Positions 51,988-61,518 of a DNA stretch of 64,000 nucleotides are shown piece by piece. The stretch spans positions 1,178,001-1,242,000 of the forward strand of contig NZ_JAVTTP010000001.1 of assembly GCF_032248455.1 (NCBI RefSeq), read 5' to 3'. This DNA is from Pricia mediterranea (lineage in GTDB: Bacteria; Bacteroidota; Bacteroidia; Flavobacteriales; Flavobacteriaceae). The notes under the pieces were generated by a model that saw only the letters and a list, made by a program, of their open reading frames with translations, was not told the origin of the DNA and searched no databases. Within the stretch, counting starts at the first letter, position 1. Every line of letters begins with the position of its first letter. The translations under genes were made by a program, and so were the position numbers.

Positions 51988-53970
51988 CTACGACAAGACC
52001 CTATTCAGTTTTTTGTTCAGAAGTTTGTTCAGGTTCAGGTAGTTCATAATTTCCTCAAGAGTTTCATGGTGGTCGTCATTACTTTCTTGGGTGTCGTTTT
52101 GCAAGGCCGACATTCTTTTCTTGATCAAAAAACAGCGTAGGGTCAAAATTGTTTCACTGACCAATTGTGCCACCCCAGCTTCCTTCTCTTTGGGGTAGAT
52201 ATCCTTTCGCTCCCAATTGTGTAGTACGTACTTTTCTTCCTCCATTAAGATCGAGGAAATTTCCGTTACCATTTCTTGATCAAGGTCGGACAAAAAGGTA
52301 TTGATGGAAAATTCATCGCTCTCATTGAGCGTTTCGATCAATTTGTAATAGATATCCCTAAAGTGCTCGTTGGCGAGTTCGATTTCATCTTCTTGAAGAT
52401 CTAGATATATCTTTTCATACACTTTGGCCTCAAGGGACATCGGTTCCAAAATGAGTTCGCCGGCTTCACTTTCCTTTAAGATCAAGTCTTCAAACTGCTC
52501 CTGCTCATTACCGTAAAGCAAGAGCAATTCTATAATTTTCCTTTCGAGTTCATATTGCACGTCGACCTTTTCGACGGCAGTCTCGTTTTTGACCACATCG
52601 AAGGCCTTCTGCTGTTCTTGTCTTGCTCTTTTGGCTGTCTCTGCCTGGTCTTTTTTACTGATTTGCGCCAACGTACTGAACAGAACGCCCTCGGACACTT
52701 TCATGATCTGCGCACATTCTTGGATATAGATTTCACGTTTTATCGCATCGGGAATTTTGGCGATGCTGTGGACTATATCCCGTACGGTTTCCGCTCGTTT
52801 GATAGGGTCGTCGGCGGCTTCGTTGGCCAGCACGTTTGCTTTGAACCGAATAAAGTCCTTGGCGTTTTCGGTAAGGTACTGTTGAACTTCTTCAAGTTCG
52901 TTGTTCTTGGCGAAACTATCGGGATCTTCCCCTTCCGGGAAGGTACATACCTTTACGTTCATGCCCTGTTCGAGAATCAGGTCGATACCCCGGACGGAGG
53001 CGCGAAGCCCCGCGGCATCACCATCAAAGAGCACGGTAATGTTATTGGTAAGCCGGTTGATCAAGCGGATCTGTTCAGGGGTCAGGGCCGTGCCGCTGGA
53101 AGATACAACATTCTCAATACCCCGCTGATACAACTGGATAACATCGGTATACCCCTCGACCAGATAGCAATTGTCTTCTTTGGCAATGGCCTGTTTCGCG
53201 AAAAAGATACCATACAGCACCTTACTTTTATGATAGATATCGCTTTCGGGGGAATTCAGGTATTTAGCGGCTTTCTTATCGTTTTTGAGGATGCGTCCCC
53301 CAAAGCCTAAGACCCGACCGCTCATGGAATGGATGGGGAACATCACCCGCCCCTTGAACCGATCGAACGTTCTATCGTTATTAGGATTTTGGACGTCTTG
53401 CTTCACTATGGTCAACCCGGTTTTTTCAAGGTACTTTAGCTGGTAGCCCTTGTCTAGCGCAGCCTTCGTAAAACCGTCCCACTGATCTAAGCAGTAGCCG
53501 AGTCCGAATTTTTTAATGGTATCTTCGGTAAAACCGCGCTCCTTGAAGTAGCTCAGACCGATGGCCTTCCCCAGTTCGGTATCCCAAAGCATTTCCGAAA
53601 AATGGTTGCGGGCGAATTCCGACACCAAGTACATACTTTCGCGTTCGTTGGCTTCCTGTTTCTGTTCGTCGGTGCGCTCGGTTTCCTCGACCTCGATATT
53701 GTATTTTTTGGCAAGGTATTTAATGGCCTCCGGATAGGTGAAATGTTCGTGCTCCATCAAAAAGGCGATTACATTGCCACCTTTACCGCTGCTGAAATCC
53801 TTCCAGATCTGTTTGACAGGGGATACCATAAAGCTAGGGGTGCGCTCATCGGTAAAGGGACTCAATCCCTTAAAGTTGGCACCCGATTTTTTTAGCTGCA
53901 CGAAATCGCCGATGACCTCCTCCAAACGGGCGGTCTCATATACTTGGTCGATGGTAGTTTTTGCAATCAC
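51988..53970 (-). CDS. dnaG: DNA primase DnaG lacking the zinc ligands
   Basis: The 660-residue primase makes RNA primers at the replication fork. The N-terminal CHC2-type domain (1-100) keeps its shape (FKGLSPFTDERTPSFMVSP, IWKDFSSGKGGNVIAF), but the four usual zinc ligands C, H, C, C are S37, T40, D58 and S61. The catalytic core is intact: FPIHSMSGRVLGFGGR, TOPRIM with LVEGYTDVIQLYQRG and VLFDGDAAGLRA. The C-terminal helicase-binding domain is present (about 480-660). It is complete at the 3' end despite the nearby IS1182-type element. Confidence 0.95.
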   Translation of the reverse strand: MIAKTTIDQVYETARLEEVIGDFVQLKKSGANFKGLSPFTDERTPSFMVSPVKQIWKDFSSGKGGNVIAFLMEHEHFTYPEAIKYLAKKYNIEVEETERTDEQKQEANERESMYLVSEFARNHFSEMLWDTELGKAIGLSYFKERGFTEDTIKKFGLGYCLDQWDGFTKAALDKGYQLKYLEKTGLTIVKQDVQNPNNDRTFDRFKGRVMFPIHSMSGRVLGFGGRILKNDKKAAKYLNSPESDIYHKSKVLYGIFFAKQAIAKEDNCYLVEGYTDVIQLYQRGIENVVSSSGTALTPEQIRLINRLTNNITVLFDGDAAGLRASVRGIDLILEQGMNVKVCTFPEGEDPDSFAKNNELEEVQQYLTENAKDFIRFKANVLANEAADDPIKRAETVRDIVHSIAKIPDAIKREIYIQECAQIMKVSEGVLFSTLAQISKKDQAETAKRARQEQQKAFDVVKNETAVEKVDVQYELERKIIELLLLYGNEQEQFEDLILKESEAGELILEPMSLEAKVYEKIYLDLQEDEIELANEHFRDIYYKLIETLNESDEFSINTFLSDLDQEMVTEISSILMEEEKYVLHNWERKDIYPKEKEAGVAQLVSETILTLRCFLIKKRMSALQNDTQESNDDHHETLEEIMNYLNLNKLLNKKLNRVLS

Positions 53971-54046
53971 AGCTAATGGGTCGAAACTGAAATAGAGCCT
54001 AAATATAAGGCTCTATTATATTATTATATGAATAAAGTTCCGTGTA

Positions 54047-55318
54047 TTATTGCGCAGAGACCCTCCAAATTACGCCGCCATCGTCGTCATTGACCAGCAG
54101 GGAGCCGTCAGGCGCAATAGTCACTCCGACGGGTCTGCCATAGACCTCACTCGCATCTTCATCAGCAATAAAACCGGTCAGGAAATCCTCGGGTTGTTGG
54201 GGATCACCATTTTCAAAAGGAACGAACATGACTTTATAACCCGCAAAGTTCGCGCGGTTCCATGAACCGTGCTGCCCTACAAAAGCACCGTTCTTAAATT
54301 TTTCAGGAAACTGATCTGCCGTATAGAAGACCAACCCCAATGAGGCGGTATGGTTCCCCATGGGCACATCGGGTACAATGGCCTTATCGACCAGGTCTTG
54401 GTGCGGATCGTCTTCCCATCTAGGGTCATTGATATTGCCATAATAACTATAGGGCCACCCGTACCAGCCGTCTTTTTCAACGCTAATAATGTAATCGGGC
54501 ACCAGCTCGTTACCCAGCTTGTCCCGTTCGTTGACAGCCGTCCACAGTGCACCGGTAACCGGATTCCAGTCCATCCCAACGGGATTCCTAAGTCCATCCG
54601 CATACACGATTTCCCCGCTGCCATCGGGATTCACCTCCAGGATATTGGCACGGCGTTCCTCCTTTTCCATGCCCTGCTCGCCGACATTACTGGCCGATCC
54701 GACCGAAATATAAATTTTGGAGCCGTCTTCGTTGCTAATGATGTTCCGGGTCCAATGGTTATTGTACCCGCTGGCCGAAAGCTCGACAATTTTTTCGCCC
54801 TCGCCTTCGAGTTTGTTCTGTCCCTCTTTATAAGGAAATCGGTAGAGTCCGTCGGTATTGGCAACGTAAAAATACCCGTTCAACACCAACATCCCGAAGT
54901 TTTGGTTCAGGCCCTCCTTGAAAATATGCCGCTCGTCAACTTCGCCGTCGTTATCCGTATCCCGGAGCAAGGTAATGCGGTCGGCGCTGTTTTTAGTGTC
55001 CGACTCCGCCACAAAAATATCATTATTAGGTGCAACATACGTCCACCTTGGATGTTCGAGCCCGTCCGCAAATCGGGAAACGGAAAAGCCCTCGGGCGCC
55101 GTTGGGGTCTTATCATCGGGCCATCCGATTACTTCGCTATTTTTAGTCACCGATTCCGAGGAAAAAGGCGAAACCAATTCTAGGGGACCTATGGCGGTTT
55201 GGACGATGGTAACATCATTGTCCGCCAAATCTTCCTTGGTATCTTCGGACACTTTTCTTTCGTTCTTACATCCGAAGGCCAGCCCCGTACATAGCAGTAT
55301 ATAGAGTATTTTTTTCAT
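54047..55318 (-). CDS. PQQ-type sugar (sorbosone) dehydrogenase, lipoprotein
   Basis: The 423-residue protein has a lipoprotein signal with the lipobox LAFGC (Cys17) and a six-bladed beta-propeller of the soluble glucose/sorbosone dehydrogenase type: FADGLEHPRWTYVAPNNDI, VANTDGLYRFPYKEG, YNNHWTRNIISNEDGSKIYI, LRNPVGMDWNPVTGALWTAV, GNHTASLGLVFYTADQFPEK, VGQHGSWNRANFAGY and VYGRPVGVTIAPDGSLLVND. Such enzymes oxidise sugars with PQQ in the periplasm. A decayed relative lies at 10488-11762. It stands alone between dnaG and a gene-free gap. Confidence 0.92.
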   Translation of the reverse strand: MKKILYILLCTGLAFGCKNERKVSEDTKEDLADNDVTIVQTAIGPLELVSPFSSESVTKNSEVIGWPDDKTPTAPEGFSVSRFADGLEHPRWTYVAPNNDIFVAESDTKNSADRITLLRDTDNDGEVDERHIFKEGLNQNFGMLVLNGYFYVANTDGLYRFPYKEGQNKLEGEGEKIVELSASGYNNHWTRNIISNEDGSKIYISVGSASNVGEQGMEKEERRANILEVNPDGSGEIVYADGLRNPVGMDWNPVTGALWTAVNERDKLGNELVPDYIISVEKDGWYGWPYSYYGNINDPRWEDDPHQDLVDKAIVPDVPMGNHTASLGLVFYTADQFPEKFKNGAFVGQHGSWNRANFAGYKVMFVPFENGDPQQPEDFLTGFIADEDASEVYGRPVGVTIAPDGSLLVNDDDGGVIWRVSAQ

Positions 55319-55737
55319 TGTTTTGGGTTTTACCCTAAAATAGTGAGAAGACGTGCATTTTTAAAGCCAATGATTCGGTTTGGGATTAGTTTAACAGGCC
55401 ATTGCACTGATACCATCTTCTTTGCCCTTATGATCTACCTCGGGTTTCCTGAATATCATCGCCGGATGAATGGCATTTTTGATATTCTAAGCCTTGCCCA
55501 ACGAAGTGACCATGGGGCACGGGTCGGAAAGGGAAAATTGACAATAGTATGTAGACTATGCGCACTTGAACGATTGCATTACATCGAATAGGGGCAAATG
55601 GTTAAAATAATCGAAGTTGATCCCCGTTGTCAATAACACGTTTAAACTGATCCTTAATTTTGTAAAATGCCCAACAATGTAATTTTTTAACTCGAGTGCT
55701 ATGTTTCTTGTAAATCCATATCTACTTATCCCCCATA
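55319..55737. other. gene-free stretch with a candidate promoter
   Basis: TAATTTTG at 55655-55662 matches the -7 consensus and points to the gene at 55738, 75 bp downstream. An 82-codon plus-strand frame at 55343-55591 has no recognisable features and I do not call it. Nothing else is seen. Confidence 0.5.
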
Positions 55738-56241
55738 ATGAAGTACTTGATAATTCCTCTATTTTTGGTGCTTAGTCCCCTACCCTTAAGTGCCCAAAGT
55801 GTAACACTCGTTAACACCTCCTTAAGCAATGTTATAAATACTTCAGGCGGAGATGGTTCTGGCAAGGGGGGATATATTTCCTACTCGATAGGCCAATCGT
55901 ACTACACATCCATAAACACCTCTGAAAACACTGTTTTTCAAGGTGTGCAAATACCGGTTTCAAAAAACAAAAGAGCGGAAATCACTAATAGCATGCCCAG
56001 TGTAATAACTATTAAATCTTACCCAAATCCAGCCACAGATTATTTTATTATCAATGTGGACAATTATGATGAAGGTTTGAGATATGAGTTTTACAATCTT
56101 CAAGGTAAACTTATTGCAAAAGACAAAATCGATAAACTAAAAACTAGAGTAAATTCCAGCAATCTGCAACCTGCGGTTTATATGCTTGGAATATTTTACA
56201 AAAACACCCCCATTAATAAACTTAAGATCATAAAACGATAA
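55738..56241 (+). CDS. small surface protein with T9SS type A sorting domain
   Basis: The 167-residue protein has a signal peptide (about 1-19, LPLSAQ), a short middle (GGDGSGKGGYISYSIGQSYY, ENTVFQGVQIP) and a C-terminal T9SS sorting domain (about 90-167: SYPNPATDYFIINVDN, YEFYNLQGKLI, NLQPAVYMLGIFYKN, KLKIIKR). The sorting domain sends the protein through the Type IX secretion system to the cell surface. It is followed after 3 bp by the repeat protein gene; the small middle part suggests an anchor or partner for it. Confidence 0.9.
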   Translation: MKYLIIPLFLVLSPLPLSAQSVTLVNTSLSNVINTSGGDGSGKGGYISYSIGQSYYTSINTSENTVFQGVQIPVSKNKRAEITNSMPSVITIKSYPNPATDYFIINVDNYDEGLRYEFYNLQGKLIAKDKIDKLKTRVNSSNLQPAVYMLGIFYKNTPINKLKIIKR

Positions 56242-56244
56242 AAA

Positions 56245-58197
56245 ATGAAATGGATAATTCCTTTTACTCTATTAGTCTTACTTACATGTAACACATTTGC
56301 GCAGACCCCTGAAAAAGTGAGCTATCAGGCAGTTATCCGTGACAATAACAATAAACTCCTAACCAATTCTAAGGTTAACCTTAATATTATCTTGAGGCAG
56401 GGTTCGCCTGATGGGTATATAGCCTATCAAGAAAACCACCAGGCCAGGACCAACGTAAATGGTTTAGTAAGTCTTCAAATTGGTGAAGGAAACAAAGAGG
56501 TTGGTGAGTTTTCAGGCATTGACTGGTCTCAAGGGCCCTATTTTATTGAAACCCAATTAGACGTTAAAAACACACAGGATTTCTCTGTAACTGGTGTTAG
56601 CGAGATGCTAAGCGTTCCTTACGCGCTCCATGCAAAATCGGCCGATAGTTTTACCGGAGATGGCAACGAACTAGCATTCGATAAATGGGATAAAGATATA
56701 ACTGACGATTTCTCCGGAAGTTTTAACGATTTATCCGAAGTGCCCGATTTATATACTAAAAACCAAGTGGATAGCCTCGTAATAAATCTTGATGGCGGTG
56801 ATGGTATCGTACAGTCTTTGAATTTGGAGGATGAAAAGCTATCCATTTCCGGTGGGAACTCCATTTCTTTTAATAATTGGGACACCAATGCTGCCGATGA
56901 TTTTTCTGGAAGCTTTAAAGACTTATCTGAAGTACCCAATTTGTACACCAAGAGCCAAGTTGACAGCCTCTTTGTAAATATTGCTGGTGGTGATGGTATA
57001 GTGCAGTCTTTGAATTTAGAAGGCAAAAATCTCTCCATTTCGGGAGGAAACGTCATTTCCTTTGACAATTGGGACACTAATGCTACCGATGATTTTGACG
57101 GTGTATATTCAAAACTTATAGGAACCCCTGATGTTTATACGAAAACTGAACTTTATACTAAGAATGAAATCGATAATCTCGTTTCCGGCATAGAAGGAAG
57201 GGCAGGAAGTACATCACAAAATTTGAGTCTGGATGCTACTGAACTTTCCATTTCGGGAGGAAACACCATCTTCTTTGATAACTGGGATACCGATGTTTCC
57301 GATGATTTCTCAGGAAATTATAATGACTTGCAGAACCAACCTTCACTTTTCAGCGGAAATTATTCTGACCTAAAAAATGCTCCTGCCTTATTTAGCGGAA
57401 AATTTAACGATTTAGCCGGAGTGCCTAATATATACACCAAAAACCAGGTGGACAGCCTTGTGTTAAATCTTGATGATGGGGATGGCATAATGCAATCATT
57501 GAATTTGGAAGGAGAGGAACTTTCTATTTCAGGTGGAAATTCCATTTATTTTGACAACTGGGATACCGATGCTTCGGATGATTTCGACGGTGCATATTCA
57601 AACCTTACAGGAACACCTGATATTTATACGAAAACTGAACTTTATACTAAGACTGAAGTTGATAATCTCGTTTCCGGCATAGAAGGAGGGGGAGGAAGTA
57701 CATCACAAAATTTGAGTCTGGATGCTAATGAACTTTCCATTTCGGGAGGAAACACTATTTCTTTTAATAACTGGGATACCGATGCCTCAAATGATTTTGA
57801 TGGAGAATACACCAGTTTAAATGGCGCACCTAAAGTTTATACTCAGGATGAGGTAAATGCCATTAAAGCTGAAATATTACTTTACGTAAAAGATAACTAT
57901 TCTCCAAAGGCAAGTATAGTTTCATTTTCTTCTTCCAGGAATGTATTATCTAATGATGTTGGTAATACTCTCGCCTGCACAACTTCAGCAACACTAACTA
58001 TTAATACCGAATTTACAGGAATGAAGGTTGGTGATATTATTAATTTAGAGGTTCACGGTACCACGTTAACAGTAAATGGAGCAACAGGAGTAATTATAAA
58101 CGGTAACTCTGGCGGTATCATCAGTATTGGAAACAATTCAGCTTATACCGGTGGGTTAATAAGGAAATTAGATAACAATTCATATATTGTATTATAA
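56245..58197 (+). CDS. secreted repeat protein, tail-fibre-like
   Basis: The 650-residue protein has a signal peptide (about 1-19), a conserved N-terminal domain (about 20-130: EKVSYQAVIRDNNNKLLTNS, EMLSVPYALHAKSAD) and about six degenerate repeats of some 60-70 residues from 135 to 545. Each repeat combines FDNWDTDASDDFSG, a Y-x-K-x-E/Q-VDSLV block, QSLNLE and LSISGGN (five copies of LSISGGN). The YTKTEVDNLV motif is shared with phage tail fibres. A final domain (about 550-650, glycine-rich beta) completes it. The role is unknown; adhesion is plausible. It lies between a T9SS protein and a polysaccharide lyase. Confidence 0.8.
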   Translation: MKWIIPFTLLVLLTCNTFAQTPEKVSYQAVIRDNNNKLLTNSKVNLNIILRQGSPDGYIAYQENHQARTNVNGLVSLQIGEGNKEVGEFSGIDWSQGPYFIETQLDVKNTQDFSVTGVSEMLSVPYALHAKSADSFTGDGNELAFDKWDKDITDDFSGSFNDLSEVPDLYTKNQVDSLVINLDGGDGIVQSLNLEDEKLSISGGNSISFNNWDTNAADDFSGSFKDLSEVPNLYTKSQVDSLFVNIAGGDGIVQSLNLEGKNLSISGGNVISFDNWDTNATDDFDGVYSKLIGTPDVYTKTELYTKNEIDNLVSGIEGRAGSTSQNLSLDATELSISGGNTIFFDNWDTDVSDDFSGNYNDLQNQPSLFSGNYSDLKNAPALFSGKFNDLAGVPNIYTKNQVDSLVLNLDDGDGIMQSLNLEGEELSISGGNSIYFDNWDTDASDDFDGAYSNLTGTPDIYTKTELYTKTEVDNLVSGIEGGGGSTSQNLSLDANELSISGGNTISFNNWDTDASNDFDGEYTSLNGAPKVYTQDEVNAIKAEILLYVKDNYSPKASIVSFSSSRNVLSNDVGNTLACTTSATLTINTEFTGMKVGDIINLEVHGTTLTVNGATGVIINGNSGGIISIGNNSAYTGGLIRKLDNNSYIVL

Positions 58198-59045
58198 TGA
58201 AATATTTCTTTTTTCTATTACTTTTTTCAACAAGTGTATATTCCCAAAACTATCATTATACACTGCGATTGAAACGGTCTATACCCACTCCTAAACCAAC
58301 ATATCAGCGAGACGAAACTAATATATTTCTAAAGGAATTATTCGAAAATAGTAATCTTGACCTTGATTTCGATCTCAGCGATTTTAATCCTGAATTAATA
58401 GGTAATCATTCTTTTTCTTTTGATAATAATATTAAAGATGCAGGAATTGCAAGTGGTCGATTTGAAATAAATGAAAGTGACCCCCTATTGTGGGGTGGCC
58501 ACAGAGCTGAATTTGCTCAACCTACAAATTCAACATTGAATGAGGGTTGGTATGGTTTTTCACAATATTTTCCTGAAACCTACATAACAGATACCACAGA
58601 AGAAGTTGTTGGTCAATGGCATGACATACCCGATGATGGAGAAACAGCTGCTCGAAGTCCTTCTAATGCAATTTCTACTGGGAATAATCATCTTAAATGG
58701 ACAACAAGATGGGATTCAAGGTCTATACAAACCAATAATATCACACAAGGTTATTTTGAAATGGATTTAGGAGTAATCCCTAAGAATAAATGGATAGACT
58801 GGGTTGTTCATATCAAGTTTTCTCATACCAATACAGGGATTTTGGAAGTTTGGATGGATGGAGTCAAAGTTATTGATAGGCAGAATATGCCTAATTGCTT
58901 TAATGATGTAAAATATCCATATTTTAAACTTGGTGTTTACAGATGGGAATGGGGCTCCGCTGTAACTCAAAGGGTAATTTATTATGATGAAGTTAGAGTT
59001 GGCAATAAAAATAGTAGTTATAATGAGGTTAGGCCGGGCAACTAG
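58197..59045 (+). CDS. heparin lyase I-type polysaccharide lyase
   Basis: The 282-residue secreted protein has a signal peptide (about 1-16, STSVYSQ) and a jelly-roll lyase domain of the PF14099 (heparin lyase I-like) kind: GGHRAEFAQPTNSTLNEGWY, GFSQYFPETYI, VVGQWHDIPDDGE, GYFEMDLGVIPKNKWIDWVV and GILEVWMDGVKVIDRQNMP. It probably cleaves an acidic polysaccharide outside the cell or in the periplasm. The start overlaps the previous stop by one base (TAATG), so the two are translationally coupled. The substrate cannot be told. Confidence 0.87.
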   Translation: MKYFFFLLLFSTSVYSQNYHYTLRLKRSIPTPKPTYQRDETNIFLKELFENSNLDLDFDLSDFNPELIGNHSFSFDNNIKDAGIASGRFEINESDPLLWGGHRAEFAQPTNSTLNEGWYGFSQYFPETYITDTTEEVVGQWHDIPDDGETAARSPSNAISTGNNHLKWTTRWDSRSIQTNNITQGYFEMDLGVIPKNKWIDWVVHIKFSHTNTGILEVWMDGVKVIDRQNMPNCFNDVKYPYFKLGVYRWEWGSAVTQRVIYYDEVRVGNKNSSYNEVRPGN

Positions 59046-59081
59046 GTACTAATTCATGTTTAAAAAAGTAGTGAAAAAATA

Positions 59082-59089
59082 TTAGCCAT
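59082..59089. repeat. target site duplication TTAGCCAT, left copy (IS256-family element 2)
   Basis: It directly precedes the left end GGGTGTGTAA and is identical to 61821-61828 after the right end. Confidence 0.88.
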
Positions 59090-59116
59090 GGGTGTGTAAT
59101 TTAAACTCTGTCCGGT

Positions 59117-60187
59117 TCACTTTTCATCCATTTCAAAACATGTCGGATCTTTTATCCGACGGGTTTTGGAGTGCGCCCCCGCGGCAGCGGCGTTCTCTTT
59201 GGGCCCTGTTCTCAGGTCGAACTGTATTCGGTCCCCAAATTTAATATAAAGTTGTTGAACGGTCAGGCTCCAATTATGCAATGGGCTGGTCCACTTCTTT
59301 TCAATGTTCTTTGTGGCCAGGTATATCAGTTTCATAAGGGCCATGTCGTTCGTGAACGCGCCCTTGGTCTTGGTCACCTTTCGGACCTGTCGGTGGAAGC
59401 CTTCCACCGCATTTGTGGTATAGATGATCTTCCTTATAGGTTCGGTATACTGGAAATACTGCGATAGCTGTTCCCAGTTGCGTTGCCAGCTCTCGATGAC
59501 CACGGGATATTTGCTTCCCCATTTCACTTCGAGGTTCAGGAGTTCGTCTTCCGCGACCTCTTTGCTCGACGCCCGGTACACAAGTTTCAGGTCGCGCATA
59601 AATTCCTTTTGGTCCTTGGAGGCGATATATTTGAGCGAGTTCCTTATCTGGTGCACGATGCAGAGCTGTACCTGCGCTTTGGGGAATACGCCCAATATCG
59701 CATCGGTAAATCCCCGGAGGTTGTCCGTACAGGCGATCAGGATATCCTTCAGGCCGCGGTTGTTCAGGTCGGTAAGCACCTGCAGCCAAAAGTTGGCCCC
59801 TTCGCTCTCGGAGATGTACATGCCCAATATTTCCTTTCGGCCTTCCTTGTTGATGCCCAAGATGTTATAAAGTGCCTTGTGGGCTATCTTCCCGTCCACC
59901 TTCACCTTGTAGTGCATGGCATCGAGCCATACTATACAATAGAGCGGTTCCAAGGGGCGGTTCTGCCATGCCTTGACGTCGGGTATGATCCTGTCGGTTA
60001 TCTGGCTCAGCACGGTGTGCGAGATATCGGTGTCGTACATTTCCTTTATATGCGAGGAGATGTCGCGATAGCTCATGCCCAGGCCATAAAGCCCGATGAT
60101 CTTATCGGACAGGTTGTCCGCCAGGATGGTCTGTCGCTTTTTTACCAGTTCCGGCTCGAAACTGCTCTGCCTGTCCTGGGGCGTTAT
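59117..60187 (-). pseudogene. IS256-family transposase, C-terminal part
   Basis: The part reads from ITPQDRQSSFEPELVKKRQT through the family core: [72 protein letters not shown] and [20 protein letters not shown]. The C-terminus is some 30 residues longer than usual (GPKENAAAAGAHSKTRR). It lost its N-terminus to the nested IS3-family element; the remaining N-terminal codons are at 61519-61758. A frame through IS3 sequence up to 60274 is not natural. Confidence 0.9.
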
Positions 60188-60319
60188 ATACTTACCCCCA
60201 TCCTTAGGACAATAATTCTTTAAAAATAAGTTTGATGATGGTGTTGAAAGAGGGGGGTCCGGGGGGAGACTCATAACTCGCCCTTTTTGTTGATAACCCT
60301 GTTTTGCCCTTTCGTGCCA

Positions 60320-61183
60320 TCATGCCGCTTTGCTCTTTCTTTGTTCATAAACTGTTGACGGGGCCTCGTCCCCCAGGCTTTGGTGCCTCCGCTCGTTGTT
60401 GTAATATTCGAAATATTCCTCGAGCCCCCTGTAACATTCCAGCCCGTCGTCGGCCGGGAACAGGTAGACGTGCTCGTATTTGACGCTGCGCCAGAGCCGT
60501 TCGACGAATATGTTGTCCAGGCACCTGCCCTTCCCGTCCATACTCAGGCGGATCTCTTTTTCCTTTGTCACGTAGTCCGTGAACCCGATCGAGGTGAACT
60601 GGCTCCCCTGGTCGGTGTTGAGTATCTCCGGCGCGCCGTGTTCCCCGATGGCCGTGTCCAGTGTCTTGCGGCACCATTCCGATGTCATCGTGTTCGAGAG
60701 CGACCAGCCGACCACGTAGCGGCTGTACAGGTCGATTATCGCGCACAGGTAAAGGTAGCCGCCCCGTACGGGGATATAGGTGATGTCCGTCGCCCACACC
60801 TGCCCGCAACGCTCGATATCGAGGTTCTTCAAAAGATATTTGTATATCCTGTGCAGCTCCCCCTTGCCGCGCTTCGAGGTGTTCGGGTTCGGCCCCGTGG
60901 CCGATAGGCCCATCAGGCGGAACAGCCTCTCGATGCGCTTTTTGTTGACCTTGTATCCCATGTCCTTTCGCAGCCATGTGGTTATCCTGGGTACGCCCAG
61001 CCAAGGGTGCAATAGGTTCTTTTCGTCGATGATCCGCATCAGTTCAAGGTTCAGGGCGGTCTCGCCCTTCGGCTCGTAATAGACCCCGCTGCGGTGGATA
61101 TCCAATAGTTCGCACTGGCGCACCACGCTCAGCCTGGAATCCCTTTTGACCAATGCCTTCCGTTCTTTTTTGGACTTACTCAT
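60320..61183 (-). CDS. IS3-family OrfB transposase
   Basis: The 287-residue protein has the HTH_21 segment (LHPWLGVPRITTWLRKDMGY, VNKKRIERLFRLMGL) and the integrase core: VWATDITYIPVRGGYLYLCA (Asp), LNTDQGSQFTSIGFTDYV (Asp) and GRCLDNIFVERLWRSVKYEH (Glu). It is complete and differs clearly from the IS3-family transposase at 49926. The ATG overlaps the orfA stop (ATGA). Confidence 0.93.
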   Translation of the reverse strand: MSKSKKERKALVKRDSRLSVVRQCELLDIHRSGVYYEPKGETALNLELMRIIDEKNLLHPWLGVPRITTWLRKDMGYKVNKKRIERLFRLMGLSATGPNPNTSKRGKGELHRIYKYLLKNLDIERCGQVWATDITYIPVRGGYLYLCAIIDLYSRYVVGWSLSNTMTSEWCRKTLDTAIGEHGAPEILNTDQGSQFTSIGFTDYVTKEKEIRLSMDGKGRCLDNIFVERLWRSVKYEHVYLFPADDGLECYRGLEEYFEYYNNERRHQSLGDEAPSTVYEQRKSKAA

Positions 61184-61455
61184 GACGAGGCCGTCTTTAA
61201 AAAATCGTTCTCGACCTTGAGCTGCCCGATGGTCTTGAGCAACCGTTCCTCCTTCTCCTCGGCCTCGGTCTTGGCGCTCTTGGCCTTCTTGGAGAAGACC
61301 TCCTCGCCGTTCTTGAGGAACTGCGTCTTCCAGTTGGTGATCTGGGCGGGGTGGAGCTTGTGCTTCCTGCCCAGTTCCTGGATCGTTTGACGTTCCGATA
61401 GTGCCTCCAGAACGACCTTGAACTTGAACTTCGATGTGTGTTTCCTTCTACTCAT
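61180..61455 (-). CDS. IS3-family OrfA
   Basis: The 91-residue DNA-binding protein has a helix-turn-helix (KFKVVLEALSERQTIQELGR, HPAQITNWKTQFLKNG) and a coiled coil (EAEEKEERLLKTIGQLKVEN). It overlaps orfB by 4 bp and is intact. Confidence 0.9.
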   Translation of the reverse strand: MSRRKHTSKFKFKVVLEALSERQTIQELGRKHKLHPAQITNWKTQFLKNGEEVFSKKAKSAKTEAEEKEERLLKTIGQLKVENDFLKTASS

Positions 61456-61518
61456 GGTACAGTAAATTTAAGGTTAAAAATTAAACTTAACTTACTGTCC
61501 TAAAAGCGGGGGGAAGTA

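Larger units (their letters stand above)
60188..61518 (-). mobile_element. IS3-family insertion sequence nested in IS256-family element 2
   Basis: The 1331-bp element has inverted ends: plus-left ATACTTACCCCCATCCTTAG and minus-right TACTTCCCCCCGCTTTTAGG, both followed by GACA-TAA-like sequence. A 3-bp duplication ATA (TAT on plus at 60185-60187 and 61519-61521) flanks it; ends may be off by one or two bases. Removing it joins FDIE-I-TPQDR of the IS256 transposase in frame. Confidence 0.82.

Noticed and set aside
55343-55591. An 82-codon frame after the sugar dehydrogenase gene
   Set aside because: No family features, poor codon pattern and no operon context.
56680-57850. The internal repeats of the tail-fibre-like gene as a CRISPR array
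   Set aside because: The repeats are protein-coding, about 200 bp long and degenerate; no short identical repeats with unique spacers occur here or elsewhere in the window.
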